NCBI GenBank assembly: GCA_035555595.1
Contig: DATMGK010000022.1
Coordinates: 1 to 64,000, forward strand
Reading direction: 5' to 3'
DNA: 64,000 bases
From: Croceibacterium_A sp035555595
GTDB lineage: Bacteria > Pseudomonadota > Alphaproteobacteria > Sphingomonadales > Sphingomonadaceae
In this document: piece by piece, positions 47,883 through 57,247 of the stretch
Layout of the letters: every line of letters begins with the position of its first letter
Numbering within the stretch: position 1 is the first letter of the stretch
Made by a program: the position numbers and the translations under genes
The notes under the pieces: model-generated
The model's database searches: none
The model's input: only the letters and a program-made list of their open reading frames with translations
Told to the model about the DNA's origin: nothing

Positions 47883-49660
47883 GCGACCTTTCCCTGTGGC
47901 CGATCGGCAATTGCCAGGTCAGTGCGCTGGTCGACAGCGCGGCAGGTTTCGTCTGGGGCTGCGTTCCACGCGTAGATGGCGATCCGGTGTTCTGTGCCCT
48001 GATGAACGGCGATCGGCAGAACGAGGGCGTCTGGCGGTTCGAGCTTGAGGGCCAGGTCAGCTCCTCCCCGCAGTACAATCGAAATACCGCGATCCTGACC
48101 ACCCGGCTGGAAGCGGCCGATGGCAGCGCCGTCGATGTGATCGATTTCTGCCCCCGGTCCGAACGTTCGGGCCGGATGTATCGCCCCGTGGCCTATGTCC
48201 GCATTGTCCGCCCGGTCGCGGGCAACCCGCGTCTGCGGATGAAGCTTTCGGCCATGCGCGGCTATGGGGAGGAGCAGGCACCGACGACCTGCGGCACCAA
48301 TCACATCCGCTATCTGATCGGCCATCAGCCGCTCCGCCTCACTACCGACGCGCCGGTCGGCTATGTGATGGAGGGGCTGGCCTTTCGCGTGGAGTCCGAT
48401 CAGCACTTCTTTCTTGGCCCGGACGAGCCGTTCACTGGCAACGTGCGGGAAGTCATCCGGGGAATGGAGGAAGCGACCGCTAAATACTGGCGCACCTGGG
48501 TGCGCGGGCTGGCGACGCCGATGGAATGGCAGGACGCGGTGATCCGCGCGGCCATCACTCTGAAGTTGTGCCAGCATGAAGAAACCGGCGCGATCGTCGC
48601 GGCGCTGACCACATCTATCCCCGAAGCTGCCAACAGCGAACGCAACTGGGACTATCGTTATTGCTGGATACGCGACGCCTATTACACCGTGCAGGCGCTC
48701 AACCGGCTGGGCGCGCTGGATGTGCTGGAAAAGTATCTCGCCTATCTCCGCAACATTGTTGACCGCGCTGCGGGCGGGCAGATTCAGCCGCTCTATTCGG
48801 TGATGGGCGTGGCCGAACTGGACGAAGGCTTTGCGCCTAACCTTGCTGGCTATCGCGGGATGGGGCCGGTGCGGGTCGGCAACGCCGCCTACAAGCAGGT
48901 GCAACACGATGCCTATGGCCAGATAGTGCTGCCAACGGTTCAGGGCTTCTTCGACCAGCGGCTGTTCCGCATGGCTGACGAGCGGGATTTCGAAAGCCTG
49001 GAAACCGTTGGGGAGGTGGCGTGGAAGATGCACGACCAGCCTGACGCGGGCCTGTGGGAATTCCGCACGCGGCAGCTTGTCCATACCTACTCTGCCGTCA
49101 TGAGCTGGGCCGCATGTGACCGGCTGGCTAATGTCGCCGCACACATCGGCCGCCCTGATCGGGAGGAGTTCTGGAACGTCCGGGCCGACAAGATCCGCGA
49201 AACCATCGAGCAACAGGCGTGGGACGTTGCGGCTGGCCACTATGGCGCCGCCTTCGGCCACGCGCATCTGGACGCCAGCCTGCTCCAGATGGTCGAATTG
49301 CGCTATCTGCGTGCGGGCGACCCACGCTTTCAGGCCACTTTCGCCGCGATCGAAAAGGCGCTGCGGCGCGGTGAACATATGCTGCGATATGATAGCGAGG
49401 ATGATTTCGGCCTGCCGGAAACCGCCTTCAATTTCTGCACCTTCTGGCTGATCGAGGCCCTGCACCTGTGCGGCCGCACGGAAGAGGCGCGGGACCTGTT
49501 CGAAAAGATGCTGGCTCACCGCACGCCGTCCGGCCTGCTGTCGGAAGATCTCGATTTCGAAACGGGGGAGTTGTGGGGCAACTTCCCGCAGACCTATTCG
49601 CTGGTGGGCATCATCCATTGCGCCGGGCTTCTGTCGCGCGGCTGGGATAGCGTGCGATGA
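47879..49660 (+). CDS. Glycoside hydrolase family 15 protein
   Basis: The protein has about 593 residues, in the bacterial glucoamylase/trehalase GH15 family: LSLWPIGNCQVSALVDSAAGFVW, then NWDYRYCWIRDAYYTVQALNRLG with the catalytic-acid region, and near the C terminus SEDLDFETGELWGNFPQTYSL with the second Glu. It probably hydrolyses trehalose or another alpha-glucoside. Its position between otsB and otsA is a known arrangement. The start is uncertain: TTG at 47879 overlaps the otsB stop as TTGA, and TTG at 47867 is the alternative. It overlaps otsA as ATGA. Confidence 0.9.
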   Translation: MSDLSLWPIGNCQVSALVDSAAGFVWGCVPRVDGDPVFCALMNGDRQNEGVWRFELEGQVSSSPQYNRNTAILTTRLEAADGSAVDVIDFCPRSERSGRMYRPVAYVRIVRPVAGNPRLRMKLSAMRGYGEEQAPTTCGTNHIRYLIGHQPLRLTTDAPVGYVMEGLAFRVESDQHFFLGPDEPFTGNVREVIRGMEEATAKYWRTWVRGLATPMEWQDAVIRAAITLKLCQHEETGAIVAALTTSIPEAANSERNWDYRYCWIRDAYYTVQALNRLGALDVLEKYLAYLRNIVDRAAGGQIQPLYSVMGVAELDEGFAPNLAGYRGMGPVRVGNAAYKQVQHDAYGQIVLPTVQGFFDQRLFRMADERDFESLETVGEVAWKMHDQPDAGLWEFRTRQLVHTYSAVMSWAACDRLANVAAHIGRPDREEFWNVRADKIRETIEQQAWDVAAGHYGAAFGHAHLDASLLQMVELRYLRAGDPRFQATFAAIEKALRRGEHMLRYDSEDDFGLPETAFNFCTFWLIEALHLCGRTEEARDLFEKMLAHRTPSGLLSEDLDFETGELWGNFPQTYSLVGIIHCAGLLSRGWDSVR

Positions 49661-51051
49661 GCCGGCTGATCGTCGTTTCGAACCGGGTTTCGGTCACCAA
49701 GGGCCGCGGTGCTGCCGGCGCACAGGGCGGCCTCGCCGTCGCCATGAGCGCGGCGGTGCGCAAATACGGGGGCATATGGTTCGGCTGGTCGGGCAAGGAA
49801 ACGGACCGGTTTACCGGCCAGCTTACGATGGAACGGGTCGATGGCTTCACCACTGCCACGCTCGATCTCGAACCGCAGGATGTTGAGGAATATTACGACG
49901 GTTACGCCAACCGTACCCTCTGGCCGCTGTTCCATTACCGTATCGATCTGGCGGAATACGAAAACGAGTTCGGGCGCGGCTATGAACGTGTGAACGATCG
50001 TTTCGCCAACAGCCTGCACCCCCTGGTGGAGGATGACGATATCATCTGGGTGCAGGACTATCACTTCCTGCCCCTGGGTGAACGGCTGCGGGCGCAGGGT
50101 GTGCGCAACCGTATCGGCCTGTTCCTGCACATACCCTGGCCGCCCACGCGCCTGCTGGTATCGCTGCCCCATCACGAACGGCTGGTGCAGGCGCTGCTGC
50201 ATTATGACCTGATCGGCTTCCAGTCGGTCGAATGGCTCGAAAGCTTCCTCCACTATTGCCGCAAGGAACTGGGTGCGGAAGTGAACGAGGAAACCGGCGT
50301 GATACGTGTGGGTGACCGCAGCGTCATCGCGCGCGCCTTTCCCATCGGCATCGACCATGCGGAATTCATGGCGCTGGCCGATACCGAAGTGGCGCAGCGC
50401 GCTCAGGAACGGCTCGCCAGCAGCGCCCGAACCCGCACGATCGCGATCGGTGTCGATCGGCTCGATTACAGCAAGGGCCTGCCTGAACGGATCGACGCGC
50501 TGGACCGCCTGTTCGGCAGCGAAGATGACATGGTCAACCAGTTGCTGTTCGTTCAGATCGCGCCCCCGTCGCGAGAGGATATCGTTTCCTACCAGCAGAT
50601 CCGCGCGACGCTGGAACACAAGACGGGCCAGTTCAACGGCGCGCATTCGGATGTCGATCTGGTGCCCATCCGTTACGTCAACCGGGGGTTCGGGCGGGCG
50701 GAACTGTTCGGCTTCTACCGTGCGGCCAAGATCGGGCTGGTCACCCCGCTGCGCGATGGGATGAACCTTGTGGCGAAGGAATACGTCGCCGCGCAGGACC
50801 CGGAAGATCCCGGCGTGCTGATACTTTCCCGCTTTGCCGGGGCGGCCGAGCAGTTGACCGATGCGCTGCTCGTCAATCCGCATAATGGCGGCGAAGTCGC
50901 GCGCGCGATCCTAGCCGCGATGCGAATGCCGCTCGCGGAACGGAAGGAGCGTTGGGAAAAGCTGTATGATGTCGTGAAAAGCGCCGATGTCCGCGACTGG
51001 GCGGACGATTTCCTCAACGTGCTGGAACGGTGCGGCGCATCCGGCGACTGA
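49657..51051 (+). CDS. otsA: Trehalose-6-phosphate synthase
   Basis: The 464-residue GT20 enzyme transfers glucose from UDP-glucose to glucose 6-phosphate. Signatures are LIVVSNRVSVTKGRGAAGAQGG, then IWVQDYHFLPLGERLRAQG, IGLFLHIPWPP, IAIGVDRLDYSKGLPERI and LVTPLRDGMNLVAKEYVAAQ. The length is normal. It is convergent with a sensory cluster, with 12 bp between the stop codons. Confidence 0.96.
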   Translation: MSRLIVVSNRVSVTKGRGAAGAQGGLAVAMSAAVRKYGGIWFGWSGKETDRFTGQLTMERVDGFTTATLDLEPQDVEEYYDGYANRTLWPLFHYRIDLAEYENEFGRGYERVNDRFANSLHPLVEDDDIIWVQDYHFLPLGERLRAQGVRNRIGLFLHIPWPPTRLLVSLPHHERLVQALLHYDLIGFQSVEWLESFLHYCRKELGAEVNEETGVIRVGDRSVIARAFPIGIDHAEFMALADTEVAQRAQERLASSARTRTIAIGVDRLDYSKGLPERIDALDRLFGSEDDMVNQLLFVQIAPPSREDIVSYQQIRATLEHKTGQFNGAHSDVDLVPIRYVNRGFGRAELFGFYRAAKIGLVTPLRDGMNLVAKEYVAAQDPEDPGVLILSRFAGAAEQLTDALLVNPHNGGEVARAILAAMRMPLAERKERWEKLYDVVKSADVRDWADDFLNVLERCGASGD

Positions 51052-51063
51052 CCGGGCCGCACA

Positions 51064-52203
51064 TCATGGTTCCAGCGGCAAACAGACCTCGAATGTGCTG
51101 CCCACGCCCGGTTCGCTGAACTTCAGGGCGATCGTGCCCCCGTGCAGCTCCACCAGTTGCTTCACCAGCGCCAGCCCTATGCCCAGGCCATCCTGCGCGG
51201 CGCGCCCGGCGCCGGGAACCTGCGCGAACAGATCGAAAATGCTCTCCTGCGCGTCGTAGGGGATACCGATACCGCTGTCGGCCACGTCGATGCGCGCCGT
51301 TTCCCCATCTACTCTGGCCGTAAGGCGTATTTCGCCCGGTTCGGGCGTGTATTTCACCGCATTGTTGATCAGGTTGATCACGATCTGCGCAATCCGGGCG
51401 TCGTCCGCCATAAGCCATACGGGCTCGCTCGTGATATCGACGATCAGCGTGTGTCCGTCCGCCTCCACCGCAGGCAGGCAGGCTTCCACCGCATAGGATA
51501 GCGCGTCCTGCAACAGGATGCGCCTGGATTTGAGGGCGATCTTGCCCTGATCGATCCGCGCGATGTCCAGCAGGTCCTCTACCAGCCGCGAAAGGTGGCT
51601 TATGCTGCGCCCCATCTGGAAGCGGATTTCGCGCGCCTGCTCCGTCCCCTCGCGCTTTTCCAGCAGGTTGAGGCCGGATTGCAGCGCCATCACCGGATTG
51701 CGCAACTCGTGACCCAGCATGGCGAGGAACTGGTTCTTGTGCGTGTCCGCCCGCTTCAGCGCTCCCGTCAGCGCGCCCAGCTCGTCGCGCTGGCTGGTTA
51801 CGCGGCGGCGCTGTTCGTAAAGGTCGAAGAACACGGCGGCTTTTGACCGCAGGACATGCGCTTCCAGCGGCTTCTGGATGAAGTCCACCGCACCCGCCTC
51901 ATACCCGCGAAACTTGCGCTGCACTTCGGCGCTGCCTGCGGTGAGAAAGATGATCGGAACGTGCCGGGTCCGCTCGCTCCCACGCATGAACTCCGCAAGC
52001 TGGAAGCCGTCCATTCCAGGCATCTGCACGTCCAGCAGGGCCAGCGCCACGTCATGCGCCAGCAACAGCTCCAGTGCCTCCTCGCCAGACTGCGCTTTCA
52101 GGCAGATCAGCCCGTCACGCTTCAACAGCGCTTCCAGAGCCAGCAGGTTCTCCGCCAGATCGTCGACAAGCAGACAGTAAACAGGTTCTTCGCCGTGCAT
52201 CAT
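51064..52203 (-). CDS. Response regulator-histidine kinase hybrid
   Basis: The 379-residue protein has an N-terminal receiver domain (VYCLLVDDLAENLLALEALL, phosphoacceptor in LALLDVQMPGMDGF, Lys in FIQKPLEAHV), then a HisKA domain with the phospho-His in FLAMLGHELRNPVMAL, then an HATPase domain (NLINNAVKYTP, DSGIGIPYDAQESIFDLF, GLGIGLALVKQLVELHGG). It is soluble. It is last in a four-gene cluster with a hybrid kinase, CheR and CheB, and overlaps cheB by 4 bp. It probably takes phosphate from the large kinase and passes it on. Confidence 0.88.
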   Translation of the reverse strand: MMHGEEPVYCLLVDDLAENLLALEALLKRDGLICLKAQSGEEALELLLAHDVALALLDVQMPGMDGFQLAEFMRGSERTRHVPIIFLTAGSAEVQRKFRGYEAGAVDFIQKPLEAHVLRSKAAVFFDLYEQRRRVTSQRDELGALTGALKRADTHKNQFLAMLGHELRNPVMALQSGLNLLEKREGTEQAREIRFQMGRSISHLSRLVEDLLDIARIDQGKIALKSRRILLQDALSYAVEACLPAVEADGHTLIVDITSEPVWLMADDARIAQIVINLINNAVKYTPEPGEIRLTARVDGETARIDVADSGIGIPYDAQESIFDLFAQVPGAGRAAQDGLGIGLALVKQLVELHGGTIALKFSEPGVGSTFEVCLPLEP

Positions 52204-52772
52204 GCTGTCAGCCCAAGAAGGAAGGACGCGATACCGCCCAGGCTTTCCACCCGGGCGGCGGGAGTTTTCGTCAGCGCGGCAACCGGCATGGTCGGGGCAG
52301 AAGCCGAAGCCGGGTCCTGTACGATGGCCGTGCCACCTGCTCCGGCCACCATCGCCATGCCTGCCGCGCCGTCCTGATTGGCGCCTGTCAGGATGACCGC
52401 CACCAGTTCCTGGCCAAAAGCATCGGCGGCGCTTTCCAGCAGCACGTCGATCGCCGGGCGGCTGAAATTGACCTGTTCATCGGATGAAAGCGCCAGGGAA
52501 CCGTCCCGCTCCACCAGCAGGTGATAATCCGACGGGGCGAAATAGATGGTGCCGGGGATCGCCGGTTCCTTGTCCTCCGCCTCTTTCACCGTGGCTTTGC
52601 AGCGCGTCTGAAACAAAGAAACGAGCGCATTGCTGCGGTCGGACGGGACATGGACCACTATCAGGACCGGCACCGGAAAGTCGGCCGGTAACAGGGGCAG
52701 AATCTTCAGCAGCGCCTGCACCGCACCGGCGGAAGCGCCGATGACAACGGCCCTGATTGGCGGCCCGCTCAT
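52200..52772 (-). CDS. CheB-type methylesterase domain protein
   Basis: The 190-residue protein is a lone CheB catalytic domain: the Ser in VVIGASAGAVQALLKIL, the His in VVHVPSDRSNAL and the Asp in ILTGANQDGAAGMAMVAGAGG. It lacks the N-terminal receiver of chemotaxis CheB. Together with the neighbouring CheR it may modify a sensory protein other than a chemoreceptor. It overlaps both neighbours by 4 bp. Confidence 0.88.
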   Translation of the reverse strand: MSGPPIRAVVIGASAGAVQALLKILPLLPADFPVPVLIVVHVPSDRSNALVSLFQTRCKATVKEAEDKEPAIPGTIYFAPSDYHLLVERDGSLALSSDEQVNFSRPAIDVLLESAADAFGQELVAVILTGANQDGAAGMAMVAGAGGTAIVQDPASASAPTMPVAALTKTPAARVESLGGIASFLLGLTA

Positions 52773-53599
52773 GGTTCGCACCTCTGGTATATCTTCTCCT
52801 CGCGCACGAAGTCGGCAAAGCCAGATGCGTGGCGTGAAAACCGCAGGCTTTCCTTTGCGCCCAGTCCCAGAAAACCCTTTCGCACCAGGGAGTCGCGGAA
52901 CAGGCCCACGGCCCGATCCTGCAATTCCCGATCGAAATAGATCATCACGTTGCGGCACGAGATCAGGTGCATCTCGCCAAAGACGGAATCCGTCACCAGG
53001 CTGTGATCGGAAAAGACCACCCGTTCGCGCAGGGTCTTGTCGAAGGCGGCGCGGCCGTGATCCGCGCGATAGTAATCCGACAGGGATGTGCGCCCGCCAG
53101 ACTGCTGATGGTTCTCGGTGAACTTGCGGATCAGGTCCTGCGGATAGATCCCCATTTCCGCGGCGTTCAGGGCATCGGGGTTGATGTCCGTCGCATAGAA
53201 CAGCGTGCGATCGTACAGCCCTTCCTCGCGGAACAGGATCGCCAGCGAATAAAGCTCCTCTCCGTGGCTGCACCCCGCGACCCATACTTTCAGCGACGGG
53301 TAGGTCTTCAGGTGCGGCATCACCTGTTCGCGCAGTGCCCTGAAATAGGAAGGGTCGCGGAACATCTCGCTGACCTGCACGGTCAGGTAATTCAGCAGGC
53401 GCGGCAACAGCGTGGCGTCATGCAGCACGCCTTCCTGCAAGGCGGAAACGCTGGAAAAGCCCAGTTGCGTTGTCGCCTGAATGACGCGCCGTTTGATGGA
53501 GGCGCGGGCATATTGCCGGAAATCATAGTGATACCGGCGATGCAGCGCCTCCAGAAACAACTGGATTTCGATATCTTCCACGTCTTCCCGGACCGTCAC
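52769..53599 (-). CDS. CheR-type protein methyltransferase
   Basis: The 276-residue protein has the CheR N-terminal helical domain (FLEALHRRYHYDFRQYARAS) and SAM domain (LKVWVAGCSHGEELYSLAI, then FYATDINPDALNAAEMGIY, HLISCRNVMIYFDRELQDRA). It is expected to methylate Glu residues of a partner. It starts at GTG 53599, four bases after the stop of the large hybrid kinase. No methyl-accepting chemotaxis protein, CheA or CheW is present in the window. Confidence 0.9.
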   Translation of the reverse strand: MTVREDVEDIEIQLFLEALHRRYHYDFRQYARASIKRRVIQATTQLGFSSVSALQEGVLHDATLLPRLLNYLTVQVSEMFRDPSYFRALREQVMPHLKTYPSLKVWVAGCSHGEELYSLAILFREEGLYDRTLFYATDINPDALNAAEMGIYPQDLIRKFTENHQQSGGRTSLSDYYRADHGRAAFDKTLRERVVFSDHSLVTDSVFGEMHLISCRNVMIYFDRELQDRAVGLFRDSLVRKGFLGLGAKESLRFSRHASGFADFVREEKIYQRCEP

Positions 53600-53603
53600 G
53601 ATG

Positions 53604-56600
53604 TCACCGCGGCATCCAGACCCGCACCAGCGACAGCAGCTTGTCCACGTCGATGGGCTTGGCCATGTAATCGTTGGCACCGGCTTGCAGGCACTTCTCC
53701 TGATCGTCGGGCATCGCCTTCGCCGTCAGCATAACGATCGGCAGGTCGCGCCAGCGGGGATCGTCGCGGATTTCCCGAGTGGCGGACAGGCCGTCCATCA
53801 CCGGCATCATCACGTCCATCAGGACCAGATCGATTGCCCCGGCCTTATCGGCAGAAGCTGCATCCAGCGCCTCGATCGCCTCGCGCCCATTGCGCGCGAT
53901 TTCGATCAGCGCGCCGCGCGGCTCCAGCACGCTCGTCAGCGAATAGACATTGCGCACATCGTCTTCGACTATCAGGATTTTGCGGCCTTCCAGCACGGCA
54001 TCGCGATAGCGGGCTTTCTGGATCATCTGCCGCTGTTCCGGGGGCAGTTCGGAAACCACCCGGTGCAGGAACAGCGTCACCTCGTCCAGCAGCCGCTCCG
54101 GAGACTTCGCGCCCTTGATGATGATGGAACTGGAATAGCGGCGAAGCTGCTGTTCCTCGTCCTCCGAAAGTTCGCGCCCGGTATAGACGATCACTGGCGG
54201 AAAATTGCGATCCTCGTTCTGACTCAGCGTTTCCAGCAATTCATAGCCCGACGCATCGGGCAGGGTCAGGTCCAGCACCATGCAGTCGAAAGTCTGCTGT
54301 TCCAGCTGCTCCAGACATTCCGCCGCCGTGCCTACGCCGATCGTTTCGACATCGTCCGACAGCAGCAGTCGCCCCACCGCGTCCCGCTGCACGGGATCAT
54401 CTTCCACAATCAGCACGCGCCGCATCCGGGTGGTCAACTGCGTCTGCAACCGCGTCAGCACGGCTGCCAGTTCATCCCGCTTGATCGGCTTCAGATGATA
54501 TCCCACCGCGCCCAGCGACAGTGCGGTCTGGCTTTGATCACTGGCCGAAACGACATGGATGGGGATGTGCCGCGTTTCGTCATCGTGCTTCAGCCGGTCG
54601 AGGACGGTCAGGCCGGACTGGTCAGGCAATCCCAGATCCAGCACGATGGCGTTCGGCTGGAATTCGCCCGCCATCCGTATCGCGTCTTCGGCCGTTCCCG
54701 CGATGATGCAGTGAAAACCCATTTCGCGGGACAGATCGCATACGATGGAGGCGAAGACGTCGTCGTCCTCGATCACCAGCAATACCCGGCGGCTCCTGTC
54801 CAGCGCACCCAGGTCATCCTCCACCGTGCGCCGGGAACGCCGCGGCTTGGAGACGGGAGGGGCCGGTTTGGGGTCGGTCAGGGCGGGGAGGGGCGCAGCC
54901 AGCCCCGCTTCGGGCCTCGGCGCCACTTGCGATGCGTCGTAAACCTCGGGCACGGTTAGCGAAAAGGCGCTGCCTTTACCGGGGGTGCTTTCCAGACTGA
55001 TCGTCCCGCCCAGAAGCCGGGACAATTCGCGCGAGATGGAAAGGCCAAGGCCGGTCCCGCCGAACTTGCGGCTGATGGTCCCGTCGGCCTGCTGGAACGC
55101 CTCGAAGATGCCCTTCTGCTGATCCTTCGATATGCCGATGCCGGTATCGCGCACCGTGAAGACGATCTTGCCATCGTCGGCGCCAGCCACAGTCAGTCCG
55201 ACGCGGCCTTTTTCGGTGAACTTCAGCGCGTTTGACAGCAGATTTCGCAGGATCTGTTCGATCCGCAGCCGATCCGTTTCCATTGCACTCGGGGCGTCGT
55301 CAGCCACCTCGATATCGAAATCCAGCCCTCGCTGGCTCGCGATGGGTGCGAAGATCTGCCTCAGGTCGCCGGTCAACCGCTGGATCGATACCGCTTCCGC
55401 CTGAATCTGCACATGGCCTGCCTCGATCTTCGACAGATCAAGAATATCGTTGATCAGGGTCAGCAGATCGTTGCCTGACGATTCAATAGTTTGGGCGTAC
55501 TTTATCTGATCCGGTGAAAGGTTGCCGTCCGGATTGTCGCCCAGCAGCTTGGACAGGATCAGCAGGGAATTGAGCGGTGTGCGCAACTCGTGCGACATAT
55601 TCGCCAGGAAGTCTGACTTGTACTGGCTGGCCTGTTCCAGCTCTCGCGCTTTCAGTTGCAGCGCGGCGGCTGCTTTTTCCAGCTGGTCGCGTTGCGTTTC
55701 CAGCGTTTGCGCCTGTTCCTCCAGCTCGCTGTTCGTCTGCTCCAGTTCGACCTGCTGCTGCTCCAGCCGCACCTGCGATTCTTTCAGCGCGCGGCCCTGT
55801 TCTTCCAGTTCCTCGTTGGAAACGCGCAGCTCCTCGCTCTGGGCCTGAAGCTCGGTCGCCTGCCGCTGGGTTTCCTGCAATGCGTCCTGAAGCTGGGCCC
55901 GCAGGCGCGCGGAACGAAGCGCTATGCCCAGCGGCTCGGCCATTTCGGCCAGCAGAGCAACGGCGCCTTCCGGCACGGCGTCGAAGAAGCCCAGTTCCAT
56001 CACGCCCGTGACCGATCCGTCGACGCTGGCCGGGGCGATCACCAGATGCCTTGGCCGATCGTTGCCGAACGCGGAACCGATCTTGAGATAAGTGTCCGGC
56101 AGATCGCGAATGACGATGGGGCTTCCGTCCGTCGCCACCCGGCCCAGCAGCCCTTCGTTATAGCGGAAGGTGCGCGGCATTTCGCCGTCGGCCAGAATGC
56201 CCAGCGCGGCGACCTGCCTGAACGTTCCGCCTTCGCCCTTGAACAGCACGCCACCCTGAAACCCAAGATAGGTGGACAGGAAATCGAGCACGTCCTGCCC
56301 GATGCGCTCCACCGTCTTGTCCCCGCGCACCACGCGGGCAATCCCCAGTTGCCCCGCTTTCAGCCAGTCCTGCTGAACGCGCGCGCGCGCATTGCGGCGC
56401 ACCAGCAGGAACATGATCAGGGTCAGACCGGCACCGATCAGTGCTGCCACGATGCCGCCGATCATGGCCTGCTGCGATGCGTCCGCCATTTCCTCTATAC
56501 GGATCTGGCGCTGGCGCAGTTCCTCATCGCTGATGACGGCCAGCTTCTGACGGATGGTGTCCATCTCCTGCTTGCCCTGATCAGTACCGACCGCCTCCAG

Positions 56601-57005
56601 CGCCGCGGTGAACCCTGCTGAACGGCGCAGCCTGATTGCACGGTCCAGTTCAGCCAGCTTCGCATCGATATGCGGGCGCAGATCTTCGAGGTTGGTTTGC
56701 TGTTCCAGATCCCCGGCCAGCAGCCGTTCCACGCGCTGCCATCGCACTGGCAGGGCATCGATGGCGGTGGCGTAAGGCTGGAGATAGCTTTCCCTGCCGG
56801 AAAGCAGGTATCCGCGCTGCCCCGTCTCCGCATCCTGCAGGGCGGAAAACAGCTCGGTCAGCTCGATCAGCACGGTGTGCGTCTCTCGCACTTGCCGTTC
56901 CGAAGCCTGCAACTGCTGAATGTTCGACCATGACAGGAAGCCGCTGATCGCGAAGAATATCAGCCCGACACACAGCCCCAGCGTCGACCACAATCGTGCC
57001 CTCAT
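53604..57005 (-). CDS. Large hybrid sensor histidine kinase (CHASE3, GAF, kinase, three receivers)
   Basis: The 1133-residue membrane protein has two membrane spans (near residues 5-25 and 180-205) around a CHASE3 periplasmic domain (LFSALQDAETGQRGYLLSG). A GAF-type domain (residues about 230-370) and a coiled coil rich in Glu and Gln (about 380-470) follow. Then come HisKA (FLANMSHELRTPLNSLLIL), HATPase (NLLSNALKFTEKG, FGGTGLGLSISRELSRLLGG) and three receivers with phosphoacceptors in VLDLGLPDQSG, VLDLTLPDASG and LMDVMMPVMDG. It begins the cluster with CheR, CheB and a second kinase. The ATG at 57005 directly precedes the first span. Confidence 0.92.
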   Translation of the reverse strand: MRARLWSTLGLCVGLIFFAISGFLSWSNIQQLQASERQVRETHTVLIELTELFSALQDAETGQRGYLLSGRESYLQPYATAIDALPVRWQRVERLLAGDLEQQTNLEDLRPHIDAKLAELDRAIRLRRSAGFTAALEAVGTDQGKQEMDTIRQKLAVISDEELRQRQIRIEEMADASQQAMIGGIVAALIGAGLTLIMFLLVRRNARARVQQDWLKAGQLGIARVVRGDKTVERIGQDVLDFLSTYLGFQGGVLFKGEGGTFRQVAALGILADGEMPRTFRYNEGLLGRVATDGSPIVIRDLPDTYLKIGSAFGNDRPRHLVIAPASVDGSVTGVMELGFFDAVPEGAVALLAEMAEPLGIALRSARLRAQLQDALQETQRQATELQAQSEELRVSNEELEEQGRALKESQVRLEQQQVELEQTNSELEEQAQTLETQRDQLEKAAAALQLKARELEQASQYKSDFLANMSHELRTPLNSLLILSKLLGDNPDGNLSPDQIKYAQTIESSGNDLLTLINDILDLSKIEAGHVQIQAEAVSIQRLTGDLRQIFAPIASQRGLDFDIEVADDAPSAMETDRLRIEQILRNLLSNALKFTEKGRVGLTVAGADDGKIVFTVRDTGIGISKDQQKGIFEAFQQADGTISRKFGGTGLGLSISRELSRLLGGTISLESTPGKGSAFSLTVPEVYDASQVAPRPEAGLAAPLPALTDPKPAPPVSKPRRSRRTVEDDLGALDRSRRVLLVIEDDDVFASIVCDLSREMGFHCIIAGTAEDAIRMAGEFQPNAIVLDLGLPDQSGLTVLDRLKHDDETRHIPIHVVSASDQSQTALSLGAVGYHLKPIKRDELAAVLTRLQTQLTTRMRRVLIVEDDPVQRDAVGRLLLSDDVETIGVGTAAECLEQLEQQTFDCMVLDLTLPDASGYELLETLSQNEDRNFPPVIVYTGRELSEDEEQQLRRYSSSIIIKGAKSPERLLDEVTLFLHRVVSELPPEQRQMIQKARYRDAVLEGRKILIVEDDVRNVYSLTSVLEPRGALIEIARNGREAIEALDAASADKAGAIDLVLMDVMMPVMDGLSATREIRDDPRWRDLPIVMLTAKAMPDDQEKCLQAGANDYMAKPIDVDKLLSLVRVWMPR

Positions 57006-57247
57006 CCCGTCACGCACTGCCGAACCCCTCTTCCAAGATCGGCAAGGTCTAACGCCGCGCAGGCAATTGGCAACAATTTCAATATTTTCCTGAAGAAAAT
57101 CGGCCGCGCGCGGGAAACCCGCCATTCCCGCGGAACCCGGACCCACGAGAGCGATAGAATACGCCGGAAACGCGTTGGTTCCCGATCACTCGGCCGTTGC
57201 GGATTCCCCGGGCAGGTTCGGTCCCCGCCGAGGCGATAGAGGCTGCT

